A stretch of DNA of 64,000 nucleotides from the NCBI RefSeq assembly GCF_018129005.1, contig NZ_JAAEDL010000002.1, forward strand, positions 203,897-267,896. The letters are read 5' to 3'. This DNA is from Neoroseomonas eburnea (lineage in GTDB: Bacteria; Pseudomonadota; Alphaproteobacteria; Acetobacterales; Acetobacteraceae). The notes below the pieces were generated by a model. That model had not been told where the DNA came from, did no database searches, and saw nothing but the letters and a program-made list of their open reading frames with translations. Numbering within the stretch: the stretch's first letter is position 1; every line of letters starts with the position of its first letter. A program made the position numbers and the translations under genes. Shown here piece by piece: positions 25,060 through 33,281 of this stretch.

Positions 25060-28000
25060 TCAGCCCTGAACGGCTGTCGGCACGACGAAGCCGGTGCGGC
25101 CAGCGACATCGCGCAGCGCGTCGAGCAGCGTGGCGCGGAAACGCTCGGGGCTGCAATCCTCGGCGACGGCGGCCAGGCCCGCCTCGCGCAGCCGGATCCA
25201 GAGCGCGTCGTCGCGCCACAGGCGCTCGCAGGCGGCAGCGAACTCTTCCGGCGAATCGGCCGCGAGAAGCTGCGCTTCGTTGCTCCATCCAAGCTGCCCC
25301 GCAAGCAGGTTCGTCGCCACCACCGGAATGCCGACCGAGGCGGCCTCGTGAACCTTCATCGGTATGCCGGCGGCGTAGCGCGTCGGTGCGACGAACAGGC
25401 GGCATTCAGAATAGAGGCGGGTCAGGTCCTCGACGCGGCCGAGCAGTTGCACCCGCGGCGAGGCCAGCATGCGCACGCGCGCCGCGCCGCTGCGTCCGAC
25501 CACCTTCAGCACCCAGTCGGTCCCGATCCGCGCGTCGAGCCGCGGCATCACCTCCTGCACGAACCATACGAGCGAATCCGTGTTGGGCGAATCATCCTCG
25601 TCGAGCGCGCCGACGAAAAGGATGTCGTGGCGGCCTTCCGGCCCGCCGTCGACGGGGTTCGGCATCAGCGCATGGCCGAGCACCCGCGAATCCGAGCGCC
25701 CGCCGGCGCGGAACTTGCGCGCCTCCGTCTCGGTCACCGCGAGCACGATCCGCGCCCCTGCGGACAACGCGATCTCCCTGGCCATGGCCCTGGAGGCCGC
25801 GCCCGCCGGCTGGCCGCCGAGCGCCGCGCGCATCGCGTCGCGGCCGGCGAAGATCGCCTCGGCGTCGTAGAGCAGCGGCGTGCGCGCGGCGAAGTCCGGC
25901 GCCTCCCGGATGGCGCGCGCATAGGCCGCCATGTTGTGGGGGCGGCTGACGAAGACGGCATCGTAACATCCCGTGCGGGCGCGCAGGAAGGACGCGAGCC
26001 CCGTGGCGCCAGCGCCCACGGCGATCTCGATGGTGGGCGGCAGCACCTCATAGGCGGCCTCGCAGGAGAAGGTCGGCACCACCATCGGATAGAGCGTGGC
26101 CGACCACCCGCCGCCGGCCATCTCGCGCAGGATGCGTGCGGCCCGCGGATAGCCGGCGCCGAGTGCCGGAAAGGGGACGCGGTCGTCGATCACGAGAACG
26201 CGGCCCGCCCCGCCGGGGCGCAGCCGCGCCGCCACCGCCGGCGCGGTCGGCGGCAGGTGCCCCGCCTCCAGCGCGGCGCGATGGCGTTGCACGAAGATGT
26301 CCCGGTGTCGCGCCTGCAGCGCCAGCGCGGTCTGCGAGGAGGCGGAGCTGCCGAATTCGACATGGGTGATGCGCGCCTTCGGCTCGTAGCCGACGCGGAA
26401 GCCCGCGGCGCGGATGCGCATGCAGAGGTCGGTCTCCTCGTAGTAAGCCGGCGCGAAGGCCTCGTCGAAGCCGCCGAGGCGCTCGAACAGCGATCGCCGC
26501 ACCATGAGGAAGGCGCCGGAGCAATAGTCCACATCGCGTCGGAACTGGAATTCGGCCTCGCCGGGATCGCGCCCGCGCCCGTAGCCCATGCAGGCGCCGT
26601 CGCGGAAGATGATGCTGCCCGCTTCCTGCAGCGTGCCGTCGAGCAGCACGATCGGGCCGCCGACAGCGCCGAGGTCGGGCTCCGCATCAAGCCGTGCCAC
26701 GGCGGCGGCGATGGCGCCCGGTGCGACGCGCGTGTCGTTGTTGAGCAGCAGGATGTGCTCGCCCTGCGCATCCTGGGCGGCACGGTTCACGCCGCGCAGG
26801 AAGTGCAGGTTCTCGGGGCTGCGGATGACGCGCACGCCGTCCAGCCGGTCGAGCAGTGCGCCGGTCGCGTCGGTCGAGCCATTGTCGAGGATGATGACCT
26901 CGATGCCGGCCTCCGCCTCGCGCAGCAGGGATTGCAGGCAGTGGAAGGTGAACTCCGCCTGGTTGAACAGCACCAGGATGACGCTGACGCGCGGCGCGGC
27001 CCGCGTGGGAAACACGAGGCGGGAACCGTCCACCAGGAAGGCGGAGAGATCGGCCGCGCATTGCGTGCGGAAGGCCTGCTTCAGCGCCTCCTCCTTCCCG
27101 GCCAGCGCGTCCGGGGTCGGGCGCGGCCGCCGCCCCGGCAGGAGCAGCGCGGGCATCTGGTCGGAAACCGCCCATTCGAGATCGGCCTGCGTCGCCACAT
27201 GAAGGGCCCGTTCGGGCGGCGCGATCGCCTTGTCCGATCCGGCATGCACCCAGCGGAAGCCGGCCTTCTCGCAAGCGTAGAAGTACAGCCGCTCGACCGC
27301 ATGGGCGAGCGTGCCGTCGGTCTGCGCCCCTTCCTCGGCGAAGTCCTCGACGGTGAGGCCGGCCTCGAGCAGTGGCGCCAGCGCCGCGCTGCGCGCCCAG
27401 AACATCGACCCCGCCGGGAAGTCGAGCGGACTGTCAGGCGCCAGCGCGATCCCCATGCGCGCCGCAAGCCTGCGCGCGGGCAGGAAGTTCACGTCCCAGC
27501 CCATGTAGGGACGTATGACGGGGAAGTTGCGCGGCGCCACCATGCCGAGCCGCGGCAGGCGCGCGAAGGCCTCCAGGATCGAGCCGACCGACGCGGTGGA
27601 GCCGAGCAGGCCATCGAGGATGAAGCCCCGCCACGGAGCAAGGCGCGGGTCATGGGTCGAGGCCTTGGTGTGCAGGTGCAGCACCAGGTCGTGTTCCGCG
27701 TGCACGTCGTGGAAGCCGACGATCTTCGGCGCGATGTCGCGGCCGCGGTTCGGCATCACCCGCACATCGAGCCGCGCCGCCGGGCCGGAGGCGAAGTGCC
27801 GCCGCAGGGCTTCCGCCTTCTCCTCGGTGTCGGTCGAGATGCAGAGCGAGAAGGGCACGGGAATGGCCCCGAGGCGCCGGCTGAACTCCTCGGCCTGGTC
27901 GAGGTGGAATGCGTGCAGCAGGACAGCGATGCGGAATTGCGGCGTCGCGATCTCCGGCTGCACGCTGAACGGCAGCAGGAGGACAGGCTCCCGTGCGCTT

Positions 28001-29262
28001 TCCACCTCACCGACGACGGCGGCCGCACGCGCCTGAATGGCACGGCGTTCACGCAGGCGGGCCGGCAACTGGCCGGTGGCGGTCCACCAGCCCAGGCGCG
28101 CAGCGCGGCGGAACAGGGTGCGCAGGGCCGGCACGTGCCCGATCGCACGGCGCAGCGGCGCCGTCACCCGCCAAATCGTGCTGGCCTCGATGACGCTGAG
28201 GCGGAAGGCGACCGCGTTGCGCTCCGTCAGCGCGGCGTCGCGCTCCGCCCGCGCGGCATCGCGTTCCGCCGCTGCCGCATCACGCTCCACCGCCGCGGCA
28301 TCGCGCGCCGCCTCTGCCACCTCACGCTCCACTTCCGCGGCATGGAGCGCCATCACCGCCGTCTCACGCTCCGCCTCCGCGGCATCGCGCTGGGCCTGCA
28401 CGGCGTCGCGCTCGGCCTGCATCCGGCGCAACTCGTCCTGCGTGCCCTCGGGCCCGGGAGCGCAGCAGCTCTGGTCGATGCCCGTGACCTTGGCCGACGC
28501 GGCCGAGGGCAGCACTTCCGTCTGATGGCCGGGCACCGGCGACGCGAAGGGCTTTGCGGGCTCCGCGCCGCCTGCGGCGTGGTCGCTGAACGCCCGGCGG
28601 TGGGGCGCCTCCTTCGAAGCCGGCAGGCGCTCGATCGCCGCGACGGAATCGTAGAAAGCGATGCGCGCGATCCCTCCGTTCATGGACCGCAGGAAGGACA
28701 GCGTGTCCGGATCCGGTGCCGCACCCGCCTCGAGGTGATCGGCATGCACCGCGTCGACCAGCCCCTTGAGCCACTCCAGCGCGGCTCCGGGCGCCCGGAG
28801 GCCTGTGCCGTAGGCACTCCGATGGCTCGCGTGGAGGTCCTCGATCAGATAGAGCCCGCCGGGCGCAACGCGGGAGAAGCAGGCGCGAAAGGTCGCGCTG
28901 ATGTCGCGGGACCGATGCGAACCGTCGTCGATCACGATGTCGAACTGGCGGTCGCCAAGCAGGCGGTCGAGCTCCGCGGGGTCGGTCGCGTCGCCGGTAA
29001 GGATCTCGACATTGCCTTCGAAGGTGAGCTTCGCGCACTCAGGATCGACGTCGATGCCAAGAATGGTGGAGCCCGGCGGCAGGAACTTCGCCCAGAGCTC
29101 GAGCGAGCCGCCGTTCTGCACGCCGATCTCGACCAATCGCGCAGGCTCCTCCGCTTCGCGGAACCCGGCAAGCTCATGGTCATAGATCGACAGGTACTGC
29201 TCCCACTTGTTGGAGATGCGACCTTCGTGCGCCAGGAACAACTCAGTCAGAGTCGGTCGCAA
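25060..29262 (-). CDS. four-module methyltransferase, RgpF-like, GT2 and GT4 protein
   Basis: A 1,400-residue protein with four modules. Residues 1-215 form a class I SAM methyltransferase of the TylF/MycE-like type (LVEIGVQNGGSLELW, IDDGSHRSRDISATF). Residues 275-350 are a repeated AERDAA-type coiled coil. About 440-690 is an RgpF-like domain (PNRGRDIAPKIVGFHDVH). About 755-1005 is a GT2 domain (VSVILVLFNQAEF, LLLNNDTRV). About 1018-1390 is a GT4-like domain (HDILFVGAL, MKVHEAASVGIPVVAT). It probably builds and methyl-caps a surface glycan exported by the upstream ABC transporter. The start is a TTG at 29262 with GAGGAG seven bases before it; a GTG at 29277 is the alternative. The exporter ATPase ends 20 bp upstream. 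Confidence 0.88.
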   Translation of the reverse strand: MRPTLTELFLAHEGRISNKWEQYLSIYDHELAGFREAEEPARLVEIGVQNGGSLELWAKFLPPGSTILGIDVDPECAKLTFEGNVEILTGDATDPAELDRLLGDRQFDIVIDDGSHRSRDISATFRACFSRVAPGGLYLIEDLHASHRSAYGTGLRAPGAALEWLKGLVDAVHADHLEAGAAPDPDTLSFLRSMNGGIARIAFYDSVAAIERLPASKEAPHRRAFSDHAAGGAEPAKPFASPVPGHQTEVLPSAASAKVTGIDQSCCAPGPEGTQDELRRMQAERDAVQAQRDAAEAERETAVMALHAAEVEREVAEAARDAAAVERDAAAAERDAARAERDAALTERNAVAFRLSVIEASTIWRVTAPLRRAIGHVPALRTLFRRAARLGWWTATGQLPARLRERRAIQARAAAVVGEVESAREPVLLLPFSVQPEIATPQFRIAVLLHAFHLDQAEEFSRRLGAIPVPFSLCISTDTEEKAEALRRHFASGPAARLDVRVMPNRGRDIAPKIVGFHDVHAEHDLVLHLHTKASTHDPRLAPWRGFILDGLLGSTASVGSILEAFARLPRLGMVAPRNFPVIRPYMGWDVNFLPARRLAARMGIALAPDSPLDFPAGSMFWARSAALAPLLEAGLTVEDFAEEGAQTDGTLAHAVERLYFYACEKAGFRWVHAGSDKAIAPPERALHVATQADLEWAVSDQMPALLLPGRRPRPTPDALAGKEEALKQAFRTQCAADLSAFLVDGSRLVFPTRAAPRVSVILVLFNQAEFTFHCLQSLLREAEAGIEVIILDNGSTDATGALLDRLDGVRVIRSPENLHFLRGVNRAAQDAQGEHILLLNNDTRVAPGAIAAAVARLDAEPDLGAVGGPIVLLDGTLQEAGSIIFRDGACMGYGRGRDPGEAEFQFRRDVDYCSGAFLMVRRSLFERLGGFDEAFAPAYYEETDLCMRIRAAGFRVGYEPKARITHVEFGSSASSQTALALQARHRDIFVQRHRAALEAGHLPPTAPAVAARLRPGGAGRVLVIDDRVPFPALGAGYPRAARILREMAGGGWSATLYPMVVPTFSCEAAYEVLPPTIEIAVGAGATGLASFLRARTGCYDAVFVSRPHNMAAYARAIREAPDFAARTPLLYDAEAIFAGRDAMRAALGGQPAGAASRAMAREIALSAGARIVLAVTETEARKFRAGGRSDSRVLGHALMPNPVDGGPEGRHDILFVGALDEDDSPNTDSLVWFVQEVMPRLDARIGTDWVLKVVGRSGAARVRMLASPRVQLLGRVEDLTRLYSECRLFVAPTRYAAGIPMKVHEAASVGIPVVATNLLAGQLGWSNEAQLLAADSPEEFAAACERLWRDDALWIRLREAGLAAVAEDCSPERFRATLLDALRDVAGRTGFVVPTAVQG
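28213..28420 (-). repeat. in-frame repeat coding an AERDAA coiled coil
   Basis: About ten imperfect copies of an 18-21 bp unit encode A-E-R-D-A-A-type heptads in the linker between the methyltransferase and RgpF-like modules of the large modular protein. Copy number of such tracts can vary by slippage and would change linker length without breaking frame. Confidence 0.75.
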
Positions 29263-29282
29263 AATGCTACTCCTCACCCGGC

Positions 29283-30035
<753 letters not shown>

Positions 30036-30039
30036 GGCG

Positions 30040-30873
30040 TCAGACCCAGAATGCGATACGGCCGCGGAAGCGCACGAAGAGCGCCCAGGACACGGCGACC
30101 AGCAGTGCGGTCCAGATCACGGCCATGACCCAGACGAGCAGGCTTCCGGCCCCGCCCATCAGCGGACCGCGCACGGTCTCCATCACCGCGAAGAATGGGT
30201 TGAGCGGCATCAGCGGCGCCCATTCGCCGACCATGTCGGGCTTCCACATCACCGGGGAGACGAAAAAGGCGAGTTGCATCACCGAGCCGACGATCGGCGG
30301 GATATCGCGGAACCGCGCGCAGAGCATGCCGAGAAGGAAGGAGGAGGCGAACCCCCCCACCGCGATGATGAGCAGGCCGGGCAGCGCGAGCAGAACGCCC
30401 CAGCCCGGCGCGACGCCGTAGATCGCGAAGACCACGGCGATGAGCGGGAGATTGTGCGCCGCGATCACCGCATTGCGGAACACCACCCGCAGCGCGTGCA
30501 CCGTATAAGGCAGCGGCATCTGGCGGATGACGCCCTCGACCGAGGTCAGGCAGGCCGTCGCGTCGGTGGTGACCTGCGCGATCATGCCCCAGATGATCAG
30601 GCTGGCCGCGAGCCAGGGCAGGTAGTCGCCCACCTCCATGCCGAACAGCTTGGCATAGAGGAAGCCGAGCGAGGCGAGCATCACCGCGGTCGAGATCGTC
30701 AGCCAAAGGGGCCCGAGCACGGAGCCCCGGTAGCGGTGGGTGATGTCGCCGCGCGCCAGCGCCCAGGCCAAGCGCCAGCGCGCGAATCCGGTCGCGAGGT
30801 CCTCCAGCGCGCGCTCTCGCCGGCGCGGATTGCTGGCATCGTAAGCGCGGACGGGGCTTGGGGGGTGCAGCAT
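30040..30873 (-). CDS. polysaccharide ABC exporter permease (Wzm/KpsM type)
   Basis: A 277-residue ABC-2 type membrane protein with about six transmembrane segments. Signatures are RGDITHRYRGSVLGPLWLTI near the first helix, LFGMEVGDYLPWLAASLIIW, and the amphipathic re-entrant region ARFRDIPPIVGSVMQLAFFVSPVMWKPDM. It flips lipid-linked polysaccharide from the inner leaflet across the inner membrane, driven by the ATPase encoded next. It is the first gene of the minus-strand polysaccharide operon. The glycine-zipper lipoprotein ends 48 bp upstream on the same strand, so a shared transcript is possible. Confidence 0.92.
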   Translation of the reverse strand: MLHPPSPVRAYDASNPRRRERALEDLATGFARWRLAWALARGDITHRYRGSVLGPLWLTISTAVMLASLGFLYAKLFGMEVGDYLPWLAASLIIWGMIAQVTTDATACLTSVEGVIRQMPLPYTVHALRVVFRNAVIAAHNLPLIAVVFAIYGVAPGWGVLLALPGLLIIAVGGFASSFLLGMLCARFRDIPPIVGSVMQLAFFVSPVMWKPDMVGEWAPLMPLNPFFAVMETVRGPLMGGAGSLLVWVMAVIWTALLVAVSWALFVRFRGRIAFWV

Positions 30874-30921
30874 AGGCGCGGGCTTCTACACGCCTCCTGG
30901 CCCGGCCGGAAGGGCGCGGGG

Positions 30922-31470
30922 CTACTTCCCGCCGCGCGCGTCCACCGGGCCGCCGCCGTAGCCGCCGCCATAGGCGGCCCCGTAGCCGACCGGCGCGGCG
31001 CCGCCCGCGGCGCGGGACAGGCGCACGCGGTCGCCCTGGGTGATGGTCACACGGTCGCCCACCGTCAGGCCGAGTTCGTTGGTCTGGATGACCGAACGGG
31101 TGGCTCCGCTGTCGTCGCGAATGATGAATTCCATGGCATCGCCGCGCGTAACACCTTCCTCGATTGCCGCGCCGGCCACGCCGCCGGCGAGCGCGCCGAT
31201 GACGCCGCCCACCGCCCGCGCACGCCAGTCGCCGCCGATCGTGCTGCCGAGGACGCCGCCCGCGACCGCGCCCGTGCCGGCGCCGATACCGCTGCGCGTG
31301 CCCTGCACCGCGACCGGCCGCATGCCGACGATGGTCCCATGGGAGACATAGCCGGAGGTGCCCAACGCATACCGGTCCACCGTGCTGTTGCCGGCCGGGG
31401 CACAGGCGGAAAGCCCCGCGCCGAGCGCAAGGACAGCGCAGATCGGCGCGAAGCGACGGACGTCGAGCAT
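30922..31470 (-). CDS. glycine-zipper outer membrane lipoprotein
   Basis: A 182-residue lipoprotein. The signal peptide ends in a lipobox LSAC (cysteine at about residue 23). A glycine-zipper region follows around residues 60-110 (GAGTGAVAGGVLGSTIGG and GGVIGALAGGVAGAAIEEG), as in SlyB/17 kDa-antigen-type proteins. A small beta domain comes next (FIIRDDSGATRSVIQTNELGLTVGDRVTI), and the tail is glycine-tyrosine-rich. The start at 31470 (MLDVRRF) is chosen because it gives a proper signal peptide and has GGGAG upstream; the longer frame from 31557 does not. It probably spans or stabilises the outer membrane. Confidence 0.86.
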   Translation of the reverse strand: MLDVRRFAPICAVLALGAGLSACAPAGNSTVDRYALGTSGYVSHGTIVGMRPVAVQGTRSGIGAGTGAVAGGVLGSTIGGDWRARAVGGVIGALAGGVAGAAIEEGVTRGDAMEFIIRDDSGATRSVIQTNELGLTVGDRVTITQGDRVRLSRAAGGAAPVGYGAAYGGGYGGGPVDARGGK

Positions 31471-31618
31471 GCTACCAGTCTCCCCAGGTTCGCCCGCGGC
31501 AGAACGGGCTGTCGGCGCATCAGCGTGCCGCGCCATGGCCACAATAGGATGCGACACGGCTAGCCGTGGAGCCGGTCGCGTTGCAAGAACCCCACATGCT
31601 GTGGGCTTCGCGCAAGAC

Positions 31619-31647
31619 TTGACCCGGCGCCTCCGCCTAGCCTACGC
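31619..31647 (+). promoter_or_regulatory. possible promoter for the lytic transglycosylase gene
   Basis: A TTGACC box (31619-31624) is followed after 17 bp by CTACGC (31642-31647), in a locally less G+C-rich stretch about 120 bp before the start codon. A small hairpin (cccaca, tgc, tgtggg at 31591-31605) precedes it. The -10 match is poor, so this is tentative. Confidence 0.25.
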
Positions 31648-31769
31648 AACATTTCAGTTTATTGCTCGACACGCCTGTGGGTCGGGGCAGCCTGGGTGGG
31701 ACGGAAGGGGATCCGGACCACCGCTTAGGGGGGCAGGCTCCGGGACGGGCCCGATGGAGACCAGGGGGA

Positions 31770-33116
31770 ATGACCGGATCTCGCAAGGGCGGTGCCAGGG
31801 CCATCATGGCTGCCGGCTTGATGGCGCTGCTGGCGGCCTGCTCGCAGAGCGCGCAGCGCACGGCCGGCAACGGCCCCTATTACAACAGGCCGGACAGCAC
31901 CTCTCCGCCAGGCCCGCCGAGCGATCCATGGGGTCCATGGATTCGCGACGCCTCCCGCCGCTTCGACATTCCGGAGCGCTGGATCCGCGAGGTGATGCGC
32001 CAGGAAAGCGGCGGGCGCGCCAATGCGACGTCGCATGCCGGAGCCATGGGCCTGATGCAGGTGATGCCCGGGACCTACCGGGAACTTCAGGCGCGCTACA
32101 ATCTCGGCCCCGATCCGTACCACCCCTACGACAGCATCCAGGCCGGCGCGGCCTACCTGCGGGAGATGTACGAGCTCTACGGCTCGCCCGCCTTCCTCGC
32201 TGCCTACAATGCCGGCCCGCGCCGCCTCGAGGACTACCTCTGGGGTGGCCGCGGCCTGCCCAATGAGACGCGCAACTACGTCGCGCGCATCGGGCCGCGC
32301 ATCGAGGGCACCCATCCGACCCGGCGCGCCCCGGCGGAAGTCTATGCCGCGGCGGATATCGGCACCTACATCCCGGCCGGCCCGCGCCAGATCACCGGCA
32401 CCACCGCGCTCGCGCTGCGCGAACAGCGCCAGGCGCAGGCCGCCGTCCAGATCGCCTCGGCGGCCCCACCCCCGCCGCCGCCCGCCGCGCCGCGCGTCCA
32501 GGTGGCGAGCCTCGCCCCGGTCGCGATCCCGGCCCCGCCGCCGGCCGCGACCCCGGTCCACATGCAGGGCATCGAGAACCCGACCCTGACGGCGAGCGCC
32601 CGCGCCGCCCTGGCCGAGGCCGCGCGGCAATCGGAGATCGAGCGCGCCCAGCAGGAGGCCGAGGAGGCGCCGCCCAGCCGCGCGCCGGCCGTGGTCGCAA
32701 GCGCCCTCGCCGCGCCGGAACGTCGCGCCCCGTCCGCCTCGCCCTTCCGTGGCTTCGGCCTGGTCGGCACTGCGCAGGCCGGCACGCTGCCGCGCGGCAT
32801 GCCGATCCCGCCGCCCCAGCCCCAGGCGGCGCCCGCCGCGGCGCCGGCTGCCGCCCCCCCAACCCAGTCGGGCGGCAATCGCTGGTCGGTGCAGGTCGGC
32901 GCCTTCGCCTCGGAAAACCTGGCCCGCACCACGGCCAACCAGGCGCGCGACACCGTTGCCTCCATGGGCACCCGCACCTCCGTGACGCCGGTACGGCAGG
33001 GCGGGACGACGCTCTACCGCGCGCGGGTGACCGGGCTGACGCGCTCGGCCGCCGAGCAGGCCTGCAATCGCCTGCGCACGCGCGGCGCCTGCACGGTGGT
33101 CGCACCAGACGCCTGA
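31770..33116 (+). CDS. lytic transglycosylase lipoprotein with SPOR domain
   Basis: A 448-residue lipoprotein that should cleave peptidoglycan glycan strands in the periplasm. The lipobox LAAC ends at Cys24. The SLT domain (about 58-185) has the catalytic Glu79 in RQESGG, then AMGLMQVMPGTY and AAYNAGP. A long proline- and alanine-rich linker (about 220-370) leads to a C-terminal SPOR domain (about 372-446, WSVQVGAFASENLARTTA), which binds denuded glycan at division sites. The start at 31770 has AGGGGGA before it; the frame opens further upstream without signal-peptide character. Domain order fits an RlpA- or MltC-like remodeller at the septum. Confidence 0.9.
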   Translation: MTGSRKGGARAIMAAGLMALLAACSQSAQRTAGNGPYYNRPDSTSPPGPPSDPWGPWIRDASRRFDIPERWIREVMRQESGGRANATSHAGAMGLMQVMPGTYRELQARYNLGPDPYHPYDSIQAGAAYLREMYELYGSPAFLAAYNAGPRRLEDYLWGGRGLPNETRNYVARIGPRIEGTHPTRRAPAEVYAAADIGTYIPAGPRQITGTTALALREQRQAQAAVQIASAAPPPPPPAAPRVQVASLAPVAIPAPPPAATPVHMQGIENPTLTASARAALAEAARQSEIERAQQEAEEAPPSRAPAVVASALAAPERRAPSASPFRGFGLVGTAQAGTLPRGMPIPPPQPQAAPAAAPAAAPPTQSGGNRWSVQVGAFASENLARTTANQARDTVASMGTRTSVTPVRQGGTTLYRARVTGLTRSAAEQACNRLRTRGACTVVAPDA

Positions 33117-33141
33117 ATTCGCTGATCGGTTGATTTTTCGG

Positions 33142-33169
33142 AGGGCCGCGGCCGCAGGGTCGCGGCCCT
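33142..33169 (+). terminator. hairpin downstream of the lytic transglycosylase gene
   Basis: A 9 bp stem (agggccgcg and cgcggccct) with a ten-base loop begins 25 bp after the stop codon. The following bases are ttcccatgt, a weak T-tract. It probably marks the transcript end. Confidence 0.5.
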
Positions 33170-33281
33170 TCCCATGTCCGCGTGCCACGCAGGGGCCCAT
33201 GTGCATTTGCGCGGGACTGCCCCTCTTGCCGGCCTGTCCTCCGGCGGCCACCCTGCGGCCCAACTTAGCGGAGGAAAGTCC

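Noticed and set aside
28213-28420. Regular repeats that might be a CRISPR array
   Set aside because: The repeats are contiguous, imperfect and in frame with a coiled-coil protein segment, with no unique spacers. The same applies to 45376-45489.
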